DNA from: Pseudorhodobacter sp. E13 | Lineage (GTDB): Bacteria; Pseudomonadota; Alphaproteobacteria; Rhodobacterales; Rhodobacteraceae | Length of the DNA: 42,158 nt | Assembly: GCF_003991405.1 (NCBI RefSeq) | Contig: NZ_RPEN01000140.1 | Span: forward strand, 1-42,158 | Direction of reading: 5' to 3' | Shown: positions 8,527 to 17,221 of the stretch, piece by piece | Position numbering within the stretch: the first letter of the stretch is position 1 | How the letters are laid out: each line of letters begins with the position of its first letter | Translations under genes and position numbers: made by a program | The notes under the pieces: model-generated | Databases searched by the model: none | Seen by the model: only the letters and a program-made list of their open reading frames with translations | Told to the model about the DNA's origin: nothing

Positions 8527-8997
8527 TCAGTTGCTCAACAACTCATCCGCCCGCAAGCGGCCGAAGCTGCTAAAGAGCTGACGCAGGAAGCTGATGCCTT
8601 TGATATTCGTTTCGGTTACGCGGCGCGACAGCGGCACGACCCGCCCTTCCGCCAGACCAAAGCGCTCTACATTCTCGACGATCCCGCGATCATCGAAGGT
8701 GATCGCCAGCACCTGACGGTCAATTTCCTCTGATTTCATCGGCCCAACAGTCTTGAACTGGCTTTGCACGTAATACCAACCCACATCGTTCAACAGCCCC
8801 GATGCCGAAGGCCGCCCGACCGCATCCGCCACATCCTGACGCGACGACACGCCGACCTGAACCGCCTCCAACTCTGTATCGGAGGGCACATAGCCGTGAT
8901 TGCGATAGATCGCCGAACAGGCAGAGAGCAGCACAATGCACCCTGCCATGACCAGTTGGGCCATCCGCGCCCGTAGCTTGCCTGCCTGCACTTCCAT
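8527..8997 (-). CDS. bamE: Outer-membrane assembly lipoprotein BamE (SmpA/OmlA family)
   Basis: A 156-aa lipoprotein. After a basic start there is a hydrophobic signal ending in the lipobox LLSAC, with Cys at about residue 26. The mature part shows the SmpA/OmlA pattern: YVPSDTELEAVQVGVSSRQDV, then VGRPSASG and VGWYYVQSQ. BamE is a periplasmic accessory of the BAM complex that inserts beta-barrel proteins into the outer membrane. The ATG at 8997 has GAGGG upstream. It is divergent from DUF177 (9157), an arrangement I recall as common in Rhodobacteraceae, with a strong terminator behind it. The C-terminus is longer than in E. coli, as is usual for alphaproteobacteria. Confidence 0.92.
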   Translation of the reverse strand: MEVQAGKLRARMAQLVMAGCIVLLSACSAIYRNHGYVPSDTELEAVQVGVSSRQDVADAVGRPSASGLLNDVGWYYVQSQFKTVGPMKSEEIDRQVLAITFDDRGIVENVERFGLAEGRVVPLSRRVTETNIKGISFLRQLFSSFGRLRADELLSN

Positions 8998-9156
8998 CGC
9001 ACCCTCTTGCCTATGGGGCCTAAGCCCCGTATCCCGGTCCGGTTTTCCGGCGTTGCTCTTGGCTTACAGAAGGATAGGCTTTTGTTCAAGAAAGGAACGC
9101 AAGGCGATGGGCAAGGATCGCCCCGCCCGCATCACAGATTACCCGAAGGAGAGCCG

Positions 9157-9750
9157 ATGTCACAGCCCCTGCCCCCAGAACAAGGCCCATTGCCCTATAG
9201 CGTGCCCTATCGCGTGGCCGGCCTGTCCAGCCGCAAACCCAACCGGTTTGATCTGAAACCGGATGCGGAAACCCGCGCGGCCATTGCGGCGTTTCTGGAT
9301 ATTACCGCGATCAAGACGCTGCGGTTCAGCGGCATGATCTCTCCCAAAGGCCGGCATGATTTCGTGCTGGAGGCCGCGTTGGAGGCAGAGGTGGAGCAAC
9401 CTTGCTGCGTCTCGCTTGCCCCGGTGCGCAGCCATTTGCGCGAAGATGTGCTGCGTGTCTTTCTCGCGGATTACGATCTGCCAGAGGCTGCCGAGATGGA
9501 AATGCCCGAGGATGACACCTCTGAACCTTTGGGCGAAGTGATCGACGCAGGCCATGTGCTGCTGGAGGCGCTGGCGCTGGCCTTGCCGCCCTTTCCCAAG
9601 GCCGAAGGGGCCACGCTGGAAAACGCGCAGTTCACCGCCCCCGGTGCCGCACCGCTGCGCGATGATGACCTGCGGCCCTTTGCCGGACTTGCGGCGCTGA
9701 AAGCCAAGCTGGAAAACCCCGATGACGGCCCGCAAGGCGACGGCAGCTAA
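9157..9750 (+). CDS. YceD/DUF177 family protein
   Basis: A 197-aa acidic protein of the YceD (DUF177) family, nearly always encoded just before rpmF. The start MSQPLPPEQ at 9157 was chosen for its AAGGAGA ribosome site; the upstream extension to 9007 looks non-coding. The middle carries the conserved cysteine segment EQPCCVSLAPV, and acidic stretches such as EMEMPEDDTSEPLGEVID lie in the C-terminal half. YceD has been linked to 23S rRNA accumulation, and the bond with L32 supports a ribosome-assembly role; this is family knowledge. It is followed by rpmF after 163 bp. Confidence 0.88.
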   Translation: MSQPLPPEQGPLPYSVPYRVAGLSSRKPNRFDLKPDAETRAAIAAFLDITAIKTLRFSGMISPKGRHDFVLEAALEAEVEQPCCVSLAPVRSHLREDVLRVFLADYDLPEAAEMEMPEDDTSEPLGEVIDAGHVLLEALALALPPFPKAEGATLENAQFTAPGAAPLRDDDLRPFAGLAALKAKLENPDDGPQGDGS

Positions 9751-9779
9751 CCCAAGTTTGCCAATCTTTCAGAAAGGGC

Positions 9780-9807
9780 TTGCGTATAACAAGAATCGCA
9801 GTATGTT
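9780..9807 (+). promoter_or_regulatory. Possible promoter upstream of rpmF
   Basis: TTGCGT (9780-9785) and TATGTT (9802-9807) are separated by 16 bp, a fair match to sigma-70-type hexamers. It would give rpmF-plsX-fabH a start separate from DUF177, with a leader of about 100 nt containing the small hairpin at 9881-9893 (GGGGC-CTA-GCCCC). Confidence 0.35.
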
Positions 9808-9913
9808 CCGCGCTTCGTTTACAGTGTGGATCAGACGCACCCAAAGCCTTGGGTTTCGGCCGGATCCCCAAGGAAAATCAGGGGCCTAGCCCCCAATAAC
9901 CCGAGGTCGAGAC

Positions 9914-10120
9914 ATGGCTGTCCCGCAGAATAAAGTCACCAAATCCAAGCGCAACATGCGCCGTGCTCATGATGCGCTGGTCGCATCGAACCCGGCGGAA
10001 TGCTCCAACTGTGGTGAGTTGAAGCGCCCGCACCACGTTTGTGGTGCTTGCGGTCATTATGATGCCCGCGAAGTGATTGCGTCCACCGAAGAAATCGATC
10101 TGGACGAGGACGCGGCGTAA
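9914..10120 (+). CDS. rpmF: 50S ribosomal protein L32
   Basis: A 68-aa ribosomal protein of the large subunit, starting [20 protein letters not shown] as in other alphaproteobacteria. The zinc ribbon is intact: two CxxC pairs, CSNC near residues 33-36 and CGAC near 48-51, so this is the zinc-binding C+ form. An acidic tail follows ([10 protein letters not shown]). GAGGTCGAG precedes the ATG. It lies in the conserved rpmF-plsX-fabH cluster that ties ribosome production to fatty-acid and phospholipid synthesis. Confidence 0.97.
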   Translation: MAVPQNKVTKSKRNMRRAHDALVASNPAECSNCGELKRPHHVCGACGHYDAREVIASTEEIDLDEDAA

Positions 10121-10143
10121 GCCGTCCGTCATTGCCCTGACGC

Positions 10144-11277
10144 ATGACGATAAGCACCGACACACCTGTGACGAACGAACAGGGCCCGACTGGGCAGGCT
10201 GCGGGGCGTATCGTAATTTCGGTTGACGCCATGGGCGGCGACCGGGGGCCTGCGGCTGTTGTCGCAGGTCTTGTGCTGTCGGCTGCGGCGAATCCGCGGA
10301 TCGCCTTCATCCTGCATGGGGATGAGGCTGTTTTGGCACCGATGGTCGCCAAACACCCGGAATTGTCCGGGCGTTGCACGTTGCGCCATGCCGCGCGCGT
10401 CGTGACGATGGAGGACAAGCCAAGCCAGGTCATGCGCAATGGCGATGGCACCTCGATGTGGTCTTGCATCGAGGCGGTCAAGCAGGGTGAGGCGACGGTT
10501 GCGGTGTCCTGCGGCAATACCGGCGCGCTGATGGCGATTTCGATGATTCGCCTGCGCCGCCTGCCCGGTGTCACGCGCCCCGCGATTGCCTGTCTGTGGC
10601 CCTCACGCAACCCCGGCGGCTTTAACGTGATGTTGGATGTGGGCGCGGATGTAAAAGCCGACCCCGAAGATCTGCTGCAATTTGCCATGATGGGCGCATC
10701 CTATGCCCGCAACGGCCTGAACCTGAAACGCCCGCGCGTTGGCTTGCTGAATGTCGGCACCGAGGAAAACAAGGGCCGACCAGAGCTGAAACAAGCCTAT
10801 GATCAGCTTAGCGCGGTGGCGGATGTGGGTGATTTCGACTTTGTCGGCTTTGTCGAAGGCGGCGATATTCCCGGCGACCGGGTCGATGTGATCGTGACAG
10901 ACGGCTTTAACGGCAATATCGCGCTGAAAACCGGCGAAGGCACCGCCAAGCTGATTTCCGATTTCATGCGGGAGGCCTTCAACGCAAGCCTGTTCTCCAA
11001 ATTCGGTGCGCTGCTGGCGCTTGGCTCTTTGCGCCGTTTGCAAAAGCGGATTGATCCGCGCCGGGTGAACGGCGGGGTGTTTCTGGGGCTGAACGGCACG
11101 GTTGTGAAATCCCACGGCTCTGCCGATGCGACCGGGGTATCGGCGGCGATCAAACTGGCCTTTGACCTTGCAAAATCCGGGTTCAATGAACGACTGGCGG
11201 CGCGCGTTGCCTCTGCCGGGCAAGCAGGGCACTCTGTGCCAGCCGATGCGCAGACAGGAAATGGTGGGGAAAAATGA
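10144..11277 (+). CDS. plsX: Phosphate acyltransferase PlsX
   Basis: Converts acyl-ACP plus phosphate to acyl-phosphate, the substrate of PlsY in phosphatidic-acid synthesis. It is a peripheral protein on the inner face of the membrane. At 377 aa it is slightly longer than usual because of about 23 extra N-terminal residues before the conserved IVISVDAMGGDRGP. Other family blocks are SCGNTGALMA, LDVGAD and VTDGFNGNIALKTGEG. The ribosome site before the ATG at 10144 is weak, and a downstream GTG at 10168 is possible. The stop overlaps the fabH start by 4 bp (ATGA), giving translational coupling to the initiating condensing enzyme. Confidence 0.96.
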   Translation: MTISTDTPVTNEQGPTGQAAGRIVISVDAMGGDRGPAAVVAGLVLSAAANPRIAFILHGDEAVLAPMVAKHPELSGRCTLRHAARVVTMEDKPSQVMRNGDGTSMWSCIEAVKQGEATVAVSCGNTGALMAISMIRLRRLPGVTRPAIACLWPSRNPGGFNVMLDVGADVKADPEDLLQFAMMGASYARNGLNLKRPRVGLLNVGTEENKGRPELKQAYDQLSAVADVGDFDFVGFVEGGDIPGDRVDVIVTDGFNGNIALKTGEGTAKLISDFMREAFNASLFSKFGALLALGSLRRLQKRIDPRRVNGGVFLGLNGTVVKSHGSADATGVSAAIKLAFDLAKSGFNERLAARVASAGQAGHSVPADAQTGNGGEK

Positions 11278-12248
11278 CACTTCGTGCCGTCGTCAAAGGC
11301 GTTGGGCATTATCTGCCTGAACGTGTGGTGCCGAATTCGGAATTTGAAGCCACGCTCGACACTTCGGATGAGTGGATCAAAAGCCGCTCCGGCATCGAAC
11401 GCCGCCATTTCGCCGCCGAAGGGGAAACCACCTCGGTGCTGGCCACCCATGCGGCACGGGCCGCGCTAAAGATGGCCGGGATGCAGCCCGATGACATCGA
11501 CGCGATCGTCGTCGCCACCTCCACCCCCGACCTCACGTTCCCTTCGGTGGGCACCATGGTGCAGGCGCAACTGGGCATGACGCGCGGCTTTGCCTTTGAC
11601 GTGCAGGCGGTCTGTGCCGGGTTTGTCTTTGCACTGACCAATGCGAATGCGTTGATTCTGTCGGGTCAGGCCAAGCGGGTGCTGGTGATCGGGGCTGAAA
11701 CCTTCAGCCGGATCATGGATTGGACGGATCGGTCCACCTGCGTTTTGTTCGGTGATGGCGCCGGCGCGCTGGTGCTGGAAGGCGAAACGGGCGACGGCAC
11801 AACCAGCGACCGCGGCATCCTGTCGGCAGACCTGAATTCCGATGGGCGCTACCGCGAAATGCTTTATGTCGATGGCGGTGTGTCCACCTCTGGTCAAGCG
11901 GGCAAGCTGCGGATGCAGGGCAATCAGTTGTTTCGTCAAGCCGTTGAAAAACTTGCTGAAACAGCTGAGGCTGCTTTGGAAAAGGTGGGGCTGTCGGGAC
12001 CGGATGTGGATTGGATCGTGCCGCATCAGGCCAATCTGCGCATCATCAGCGCCACTGCCGCACGGATGGAGGTGCCGATGGAAAATGTGGTGCTGACCGT
12101 GCAGGATCACGGCAATACCTCTGCCGCCTCTATCCCGCTGGCGCTGTCGGTGGGTGTGGCACGCGGCCAGATCAAGCAAGGCGATCTGATCGTGACCGAA
12201 GCGATTGGCGGCGGTTTGGCCTGGGGCGCTGTCGTTCTGCGCTGGTAG
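11274..12248 (+). CDS. fabH: 3-oxoacyl-ACP synthase III
   Basis: Starts fatty-acid elongation by condensing acetyl-CoA with malonyl-ACP. The 324-aa thiolase-fold protein has the full catalytic triad: C114 (AVCAGF), H251 (VPHQANLRI) and N281 (DHGNTSAASIP). The N-terminal family blocks are GVGHYLPERVV, SDEWIKSRSGIERR and the conserved ATSTPD. Its start overlaps the plsX stop, and 104 bp separate it from ihfA. Identity is secure. Confidence 0.97.
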   Translation: MTLRAVVKGVGHYLPERVVPNSEFEATLDTSDEWIKSRSGIERRHFAAEGETTSVLATHAARAALKMAGMQPDDIDAIVVATSTPDLTFPSVGTMVQAQLGMTRGFAFDVQAVCAGFVFALTNANALILSGQAKRVLVIGAETFSRIMDWTDRSTCVLFGDGAGALVLEGETGDGTTSDRGILSADLNSDGRYREMLYVDGGVSTSGQAGKLRMQGNQLFRQAVEKLAETAEAALEKVGLSGPDVDWIVPHQANLRIISATAARMEVPMENVVLTVQDHGNTSAASIPLALSVGVARGQIKQGDLIVTEAIGGGLAWGAVVLRW

Positions 12249-12352
12249 GCGAGTTTTCGTTCCTTTGGCATCTTAACTGCGGGCTGCAAGTCTCTGATAT
12301 TGACTTGGCTTTTCAAAGGCAGCATCCTTCCTGAAAAACCCGGGGGGATAGA

Positions 12353-12655
12353 ATGAGTGAAAAGACTTTGACACGGATGGACCTGAGCGAAGCTGTGTTT
12401 CGCGAGGTGGGCCTGTCACGGAATGAATCGGCGCAGCTTGTGGAAAGCGTGCTGCAACATGTGTCGGATGCGCTGGCATCGGGCGAGACGGTGAAGATCT
12501 CGTCTTTTGGCACCTTCTCGATCCGGGACAAAACCGCCCGCATCGGGCGCAACCCAAAGACCGGTGATGAAGTGCCGATCAGCCCGCGCCGCGTGCTGAC
12601 CTTCCGGCCGTCACATCTGATGAAAGACCGCGTTGCTGCTGGCAGCCACGGGTGA
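12353..12655 (+). CDS. ihfA: Integration host factor subunit alpha
   Basis: A 100-aa DNA-bending protein of the HU/IHF family; it pairs with IhfB encoded elsewhere. Typical alpha-subunit features are [20 protein letters not shown] near the start, [17 protein letters not shown], and the minor-groove arm [20 protein letters not shown], here seen as [12 protein letters not shown] and [16 protein letters not shown] ribosome site lies before the ATG. A TTGACT hexamer at 12300 may give it its own promoter. The MerR gene starts 14 bp after its stop, so the two are probably co-transcribed. Confidence 0.96.
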   Translation: MSEKTLTRMDLSEAVFREVGLSRNESAQLVESVLQHVSDALASGETVKISSFGTFSIRDKTARIGRNPKTGDEVPISPRRVLTFRPSHLMKDRVAAGSHG

Positions 12656-12669
12656 TCTGAGGCGGGATA

Positions 12670-13833
12670 ATGGATAAATCGCCCGACGCGTTTCGCACGA
12701 TCAGTGAAGTTGCCGAGCTTCTGGAAACGCCCGCGCATGTCTTGCGGTTCTGGGAAAGCCGGTTTCCACAGATCAAACCCGTGAAGCGCGCGGGCGGCCG
12801 CCGCTATTACCGCCCTGCCGATATGGCGCTGCTGTCGGGTATCCGGCGCTTGCTGCATGAGGAAGGGATGACCATCCGGGGCGTGCAGAAAATTCTGCGT
12901 GAACAAGGGGTTAAACATGTATCCGGCTTGGCAGAGGACGAGGATGCCGAGGCGGAGATGATGGATACCGATCTGGAGCTGGCAGCGGAGTCGCCAGAGG
13001 CAGAGCAGAAAAGCACGGCCCCAATTCCGTTGTTTCCCGGCAAATCCGCCGCAGCAGAGGCTACGGATGCAGAGCCTATGCAGGACGCCCCGCAGCAGGC
13101 AGAAGACGTGCGAGAGGAGGCTGCGCCCGAACGGGCCGCCGCCCAAGCCGCCGATGCACTGGCCGCTGCCCGCGGGCCCGAAACCCCGGCAGAGCCAACG
13201 CCTGCCCCGCTGACGGCAGCAGAGGAACAAGCCTTGCAGGCCGCACTCTCTGGCCCCTTCGGCAAGGCCGAGCCTGTGGCCGCAGCGCCAGAGGAAAACG
13301 CAGAACCTGCGCCCCCCAGAACGCAAGCGCCCCTGTCCGAGGCGGACAGCGAAGCGCCGGAATTCGCCTTTGAGCCGACAGAGCCTTTGCCCGCGCCTGC
13401 GCCGGGCCCTGAACCCGAATCAGCCGGACCGCTCGGGGATGATTCGGTGACGGAGAACACAAACGCGCCCGAGGCACATGACCCTGCCCCCCAATCGGCC
13501 CCAGAACAGGCAGCAGAACCGGCGGCAGAGCCAGAGCCCGTGACAGCGCATCCACCACAGCCAGAGCCGGAAGACGCAGCGGAACCCGTGGCCGCAGCAG
13601 CGGCGCAAACCGAGGCCAAGGCGGCACCGCCCAGCGACGCACCGGCCAAGCCTGCCTTGCCCGGGCCCTTGCCCATGTTCCAAGAGATTACCGGCCACTG
13701 GTTGCCTGCCGATTTGCGCGCCCTGCGGCGCGGGGATCTGGCCCCGAAACGGGCTGAGGCCGAGGCGCTGATGCGGCGGTTGGAGCAGTTGCGCAACCGT
13801 GTGGGTGATCTGGGCCGGGTTCCGCGCCGCTAA
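12670..13833 (+). CDS. MerR-family regulator with long acidic Pro/Ala-rich region
   Basis: A 387-aa protein. Residues about 8-80 form a MerR-type helix-turn-helix with wing ([21 protein letters not shown], then [20 protein letters not shown]). This is the short 'YcgE/HspR-like' type found after ihfA in alphaproteobacteria. About 230 residues of Ala, Pro and Glu follow, with almost no predicted order. The conserved C-terminal end ([20 protein letters not shown], then an Arg-rich helix) closes the protein. No effector-binding cysteines or known ligand domain are visible, so the signal is unknown. The linker is the most repetitive coding stretch in the window and may vary in length between strains. 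It is likely co-transcribed with ihfA. Confidence 0.85.
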   Translation: MDKSPDAFRTISEVAELLETPAHVLRFWESRFPQIKPVKRAGGRRYYRPADMALLSGIRRLLHEEGMTIRGVQKILREQGVKHVSGLAEDEDAEAEMMDTDLELAAESPEAEQKSTAPIPLFPGKSAAAEATDAEPMQDAPQQAEDVREEAAPERAAAQAADALAAARGPETPAEPTPAPLTAAEEQALQAALSGPFGKAEPVAAAPEENAEPAPPRTQAPLSEADSEAPEFAFEPTEPLPAPAPGPEPESAGPLGDDSVTENTNAPEAHDPAPQSAPEQAAEPAAEPEPVTAHPPQPEPEDAAEPVAAAAAQTEAKAAPPSDAPAKPALPGPLPMFQEITGHWLPADLRALRRGDLAPKRAEAEALMRRLEQLRNRVGDLGRVPRR

Positions 13834-13897
13834 TTCGTCGCCAATGGTGCTTTCATGCTTGCCCCCGCCCGGAAATTCAGTATGAAAGCGCCAGTGT

Positions 13898-13975
13898 CGG
13901 GCTATGGCGCAGCCTGGTTAGCGCGTCCGTCTGGGGGACGGAAGGTCGTGAGTTCGAATCTCGCTAGCCCGACCA
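13898..13975 (+). tRNA. tRNA-Pro (anticodon GGG)
   Basis: A complete cloverleaf can be read. The acceptor CGGGCTA pairs with TAGCCCG. The D-arm is GCGC/GCGC and the anticodon stem TCCGT/ACGGA carries loop CTGGGGG (anticodon GGG). The T-arm GTGAG/CTCGC has loop TTCGAAT. A genomic-encoded CCA ends at 13975. It reads CCC and CCT proline codons. A hairpin follows at 13981-14018. Confidence 0.95.
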
Positions 13976-13980
13976 GTTTT

Positions 13981-14018
13981 GAAACCGCCCGCCCTGTGCA
14001 GACAGGCGCGGGCGTTTC
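13981..14018 (+). terminator. Hairpin after tRNA-Pro
   Basis: GAAAC-C-GCCCGC pairs with GCGGGC-GTTTC, with an inner CCTGT/ACAGG stem and loop GCAG. This is a long, nearly perfect hairpin beginning 6 bp after the tRNA CCA end. There is no long T-run, so it is called a terminator or processing hairpin by position. Confidence 0.5.
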
Positions 14019-14051
14019 CATATCACCGCCGCAGCCATGGGGGGCATGACG

Positions 14052-15155
14052 ATGCAAACGACCGGAGTTCTCCCGTCACAGGCCTTGCGCGGTTTGGTGG
14101 AAAGCGGTGCGATTACGGCGCGCCCGGCGGTCTTGCCCGATCAGATCCAACCTGCCAGCCTTGATTTGCGTTTGGGAACCGTGGCTTACCGCGTCCGTGC
14201 GTCTTTCCTTGCCGGCCATGGCCGCACGGTCGAAGACCGCATCGCGGAATTTGAGATGCACCGCGTGGACCTGTCGAATGGCGCAGTGCTGGAAAAAGGC
14301 TGCGTCTATGTGATTCCCCTGATGGAGCGGTTGGCCCTGCCCCAAGGGCTGACGGCGGTGGCGAATGCAAAATCCTCCACCGGGCGGCTGGATTTGCTGA
14401 CGCGGACCATTACCGATGGCGGGGTGGAATTTGACCGCATCGCGCCGGGCTATGTCGGCCCGCTTTATGCCGAAGTGTGCCCGCGCAGCTTTTCGGTGCT
14501 GGTGCGCCCCGGCATGCGGCTGAACCAGATCCGGTTCCGCAACGGCCAATCGGTGCTGGATGATGCCGCGCTGACCGCTTTGCACAAGGCCGCACCCTTG
14601 GTGTCTGGCACGGCGGTGATTTCGGAAGGTTTGGGTTTTTCGGTGGATTTGCAAGCGGGGCGCGATGATCTGGTGGGGTTTCGCGCCAAACCGCATACCG
14701 GTGTGATTGATCTGGACAAGATCGGCCATTACCCCGCGCAGGCGTTTTGGGAAGATGTGCGCAGCCGGGATGGTCGCATCATCCTTGACCCCGGTGCGTT
14801 CTATATCCTTGTCAGCCGCGAGGCGGTGACGATTCCGCCCGATTATGCCGCCGAAATGGCCCCCTATCTGGCCATGGTAGGCGAATTTCGGGTGCATTAC
14901 GCGGGCTTCTTTGACCCCGGCTTTGGCTGGGCAGAAGCGGGTGGTGCAGGCTCTCGCGGGGTGTTGGAGGTGCGCTGCCATGAGGCGCCCTTTGTGCTGG
15001 AACACGGCCAGATTGTCGGCCGTCTGGTCTATGAACAAATGGCCGCGCGGCCCGAGGCGTTGTATGGCACCGGGATTGCGTCCAACTATCAGGGACAGGG
15101 GTTGAAACTGTCCAAACATTTCCAAATGCCCTGTGCTGAAAGCAAATTGCCATGA
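14052..15155 (+). CDS. 2'-deoxycytidine 5'-triphosphate deaminase, long form
   Basis: Deaminates dCTP to dUTP for thymidylate supply. At 367 aa it is about twice the 190-aa enteric Dcd. The N-terminal half carries PDQIQPASLDLRLG, the substrate-binding AKSSTGRLDLL (Ser and Arg of the Dcd family) and GPLYAEVCPR with the likely catalytic Glu. The C-terminal half (about 190-367) repeats a dUTPase-like fold in diverged form. This tandem architecture is known in alphaproteobacteria. In-frame ATGs exist at 14037, 14046 and 14052; the last is chosen because GGGGGG (14039-14044) lies about 7 bp upstream. The stop overlaps the next start (ATGA). Function is assigned by family. Confidence 0.88.
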   Translation: MQTTGVLPSQALRGLVESGAITARPAVLPDQIQPASLDLRLGTVAYRVRASFLAGHGRTVEDRIAEFEMHRVDLSNGAVLEKGCVYVIPLMERLALPQGLTAVANAKSSTGRLDLLTRTITDGGVEFDRIAPGYVGPLYAEVCPRSFSVLVRPGMRLNQIRFRNGQSVLDDAALTALHKAAPLVSGTAVISEGLGFSVDLQAGRDDLVGFRAKPHTGVIDLDKIGHYPAQAFWEDVRSRDGRIILDPGAFYILVSREAVTIPPDYAAEMAPYLAMVGEFRVHYAGFFDPGFGWAEAGGAGSRGVLEVRCHEAPFVLEHGQIVGRLVYEQMAARPEALYGTGIASNYQGQGLKLSKHFQMPCAESKLP

Positions 15156-15583
15156 AACACGCGCTTGCCCTTTGTGCCTTGCTGCTGCCGCTTCCTGCTT
15201 TGGCGGGGCCTGCGGATTTGAACCTTTACTTGTCCTATTGGCCCGAAGGTGCCGAAGAGGCGGCGGGCGCGCTGAACCTTGAGCTGGAAAACGGCGTCTT
15301 GGCGCAGTTGGTGTTTGACAAGGACGGCAACGAAACGGTGATCGAGGCCGAAGCCAGCGCGACGAATGTGGCGCTAATGCAAGGGGCGATCCGCGCGATG
15401 CTGGACCAGATCAGCCTTGATCAGCAGCCTTCGGTCAATGGTCCTGCCTTGGTGGTGGAATGGAGCGTTGCTACAGACGCCACCTTTGCGCGCGGCAATA
15501 TAGTCTTGCCTTTTGACGCACAGCCAGAGGCTATTCTGGCCGTGCAGGATCAGATTTTTTCGGCCCGGCTGACGGGCAATTAA
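15152..15583 (+). CDS. Small secreted protein of unknown function
   Basis: A 143-aa protein with a clear Sec signal peptide: the hydrophobic run ALALCALLLPLPALA, with predicted cleavage after ALA near residue 18. The mature part is acidic, with no cysteine and no membrane segment, and is therefore probably a soluble periplasmic protein. I do not recognise a family. Its start overlaps the dCTP deaminase stop by 4 bp, so translation is coupled to it. Its stop shares TTAA with the convergent 70-aa gene. Confidence 0.75.
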   Translation: MKHALALCALLLPLPALAGPADLNLYLSYWPEGAEEAAGALNLELENGVLAQLVFDKDGNETVIEAEASATNVALMQGAIRAMLDQISLDQQPSVNGPALVVEWSVATDATFARGNIVLPFDAQPEAILAVQDQIFSARLTGN

Positions 15584-15792
15584 CGCCCCAGACGCCGGGT
15601 CAGTTTGGCCGCCTGCCGCGCCCGTTTGGCGGTTTCGCGCGCTTGGCTGGATTGCACGCGGTCGGCCTGCCCGGCTGCGGCCCCCGGTTTGCCCTTGCCC
15701 GCGAAATGGCCGATGCCTTTGTTGATGCCGGTGTTGATCACGCGGCGCATGATCTGGTTGATGATCATGTTGATGATGCGGTCGATGCTCAT
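15580..15792 (-). CDS. Small basic protein of unknown function, 70 aa
   Basis: Starts 2 bp after the scpB stop and is therefore almost certainly co-transcribed with it. The N-terminal part (MSIDRIINMIINQIMRRVIN) is a regular isoleucine-rich amphipathic helix. The C-terminal half is Arg/Lys/Ala-rich (RETAKRARQAAKLTRRLGR). Such a combination suits membrane-surface or nucleic-acid association, but no function is known to me. The stop overlaps the convergent 15152-15583 gene within TTAA. The position behind scpAB is the only functional hint. Confidence 0.75.
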   Translation of the reverse strand: MSIDRIINMIINQIMRRVINTGINKGIGHFAGKGKPGAAAGQADRVQSSQARETAKRARQAAKLTRRLGR

Positions 15793-15794
15793 AT

Positions 15795-16427
15795 CTAATC
15801 CTCGAACAATTCGCTCTGGCCTTCGGGGCTTTCGTCGTCATCATCTTGCGGGGTCTGCGTGACGAAACTGGGGCGATTATCCAGCAGCCCTGCGGCACGC
15901 AATTCTTTCAGCCCCGGCAAGTCGCGCGCCGATTCAAGGCCGAAATGGTCCAGAAACTGCTCTGTCACCACAAAAGTCACCGGACGGCCCGGCGTCATGC
16001 GGCGGCGGCCAAAACGTATCCATTCCAACTCGATCAATTGATCCACCGTGCCGCGCGACACGGCCACGCCGCGAATTTCTTCAATCTCGGCGCGGGTGAC
16101 GGGTTGGTGATAGGCGACGATGGCAAGGGTTTCGATGGCCGCGCGTGACAGTTTGCGCGCCTCCACAGATTCCTTGTGCATCAGATGGCCCAGATCGGGG
16201 GCGGTGCGAAAGGCATAGGCATCGCCTACCTTGACCAGATGCACGCCCCGCCCTTCATAGCGGCGGCGCAGGGTCACAAGCGCCTCGGCGGCATCGCAGC
16301 CATGCGGCAGGCGCGCAGTCAGTTCGGCCAGCGTCACCGGTTCGGCACTGGCAAACAGCACTGCCTCGATCATGCGTTCCTGTTCGGCCTGTGGCGGGGC
16401 GGCAAACAGGCTGTCGGTGTCGCTCAT
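15795..16427 (-). CDS. scpB: Segregation and condensation protein B
   Basis: A 210-aa kleisin-partner protein with two winged-helix domains. It works with ScpA and SMC to compact and segregate chromosomes. Family blocks visible are MIEAVLFASAEPVTLAEL at the start and the second-domain motif ETLAIVAYHQPVTRAEIEEIRG, here as ETLAIVAYHQPV and EIEEIRGV. Next comes GRPVTFVVTEQFLDHFGL. The C-terminal tail is acidic (QDDDDESPEGQSELFED). Its ATG overlaps the scpA stop by 4 bp. Identity is secure. Confidence 0.95.
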   Translation of the reverse strand: MSDTDSLFAAPPQAEQERMIEAVLFASAEPVTLAELTARLPHGCDAAEALVTLRRRYEGRGVHLVKVGDAYAFRTAPDLGHLMHKESVEARKLSRAAIETLAIVAYHQPVTRAEIEEIRGVAVSRGTVDQLIELEWIRFGRRRMTPGRPVTFVVTEQFLDHFGLESARDLPGLKELRAAGLLDNRPSFVTQTPQDDDDESPEGQSELFED

Positions 16428-17221
16428 GTGCGGCCCCCTTCACGTTTGCGGACCTGAATCGGGGCGAAGGTTTCGCCTTGCCGCACCTCCAGCTGGCCCG
16501 CCTTGGCCAGTTCCAAAATCGCGGCGAAATGGGCGGCGGTGGCAGAGCGGCGGCGCTGCGGGTTGGTTTCCCATCCCGCCGGCAGCCAGCTTGTCAGGTC
16601 CGTCCATTGCCCGGCATAGCCCAAAAGCCCGCGCAGACGCTCCAACGCTTCCTCCATCGTGAAGACATTGTTGCGGTCCATCACGAAGGGGCGGAAATCA
16701 TCACGGGTGCGGATGCGGGCATAGGCCTGCATCAGGTCCATCAAGGTCGCGGAATAGCTGATCTTTTTGCGCCGGGTCACATCTTCGGGCAGGCCACGGG
16801 CGAAAAAGTCGCGGCCCTTTTGATCGCGGGCCATAAGCTGGGCCGCGGCCTCACGCATGGCTTGCAGGCGTTCAAGTTGAAAGGCCAGATGCGCGGCAAG
16901 ATCTTCGGCGCTGGGGCCTTCCTCGGTTGGGTCTGGCGGCAGCAGCAGGCGCGATTTCAGATAGGCCAGCCAAGCCGCCATCACCAGATAATCCGCCGCA
17001 AGTTCGATCCGCAAGGCACTGGCTTTGTTCACAAAAACCAAATACTGCTCGGCCAGTTGCAAAACCGAGATTTTACGCAAATCCACCTTTTGCGTGCGGC
17101 TGAGAGTCAACAGCAGGTCAAGCGGGCCTTCGAACCCGTCGACATCAACGATCAGCGCCTCGGCGGCCAGCCGGTCGGCGACGCTTATCTTTTCCTGCCC
17201 TGTCGCCCAGTCGTCAGACAT
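16424..17221 (-). CDS. scpA: Segregation and condensation protein A
   Basis: The kleisin subunit that bridges SMC heads, 265 aa. The N-terminal signature VDGFEGPLDLLLTLSRTQKV is characteristic, followed by ISVLQLAEQYL and a helical middle. The C-terminal winged-helix part contains a proline-tolerant linker and ends basic. The start MSDDWATGQ at 17221 is chosen because it overlaps the nagZ stop by 8 bp (ATGTCTGA) with GGGGAC upstream. A longer opening to 17311 would run deep into nagZ. It is translationally coupled to both neighbours. Confidence 0.94.
   Translation of the reverse strand: MSDDWATGQEKISVADRLAAEALIVDVDGFEGPLDLLLTLSRTQKVDLRKISVLQLAEQYLVFVNKASALRIELAADYLVMAAWLAYLKSRLLLPPDPTEEGPSAEDLAAHLAFQLERLQAMREAAAQLMARDQKGRDFFARGLPEDVTRRKKISYSATLMDLMQAYARIRTRDDFRPFVMDRNNVFTMEEALERLRGLLGYAGQWTDLTSWLPAGWETNPQRRRSATAAHFAAILELAKAGQLEVRQGETFAPIQVRKREGGRT

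Noticed and set aside
9015-9028. GGGGC-CTAA-GCCCC inverted repeat upstream of bamE/DUF177
   Set aside because: It is short and GC-only, and without recurrence or promoter match it cannot be assigned as a site.
12807-13796. 329-aa Ser/Ala-rich frame antisense to the MerR gene
   Set aside because: Its composition mirrors the Ala/Pro/Glu linker read backwards; there is no ribosome site or conserved segment.
13898-14051. tRNA-Pro as an integration site
   Set aside because: No duplicated tRNA 3' end, integrase or atypical DNA follows; the next gene is a normal dCTP deaminase.
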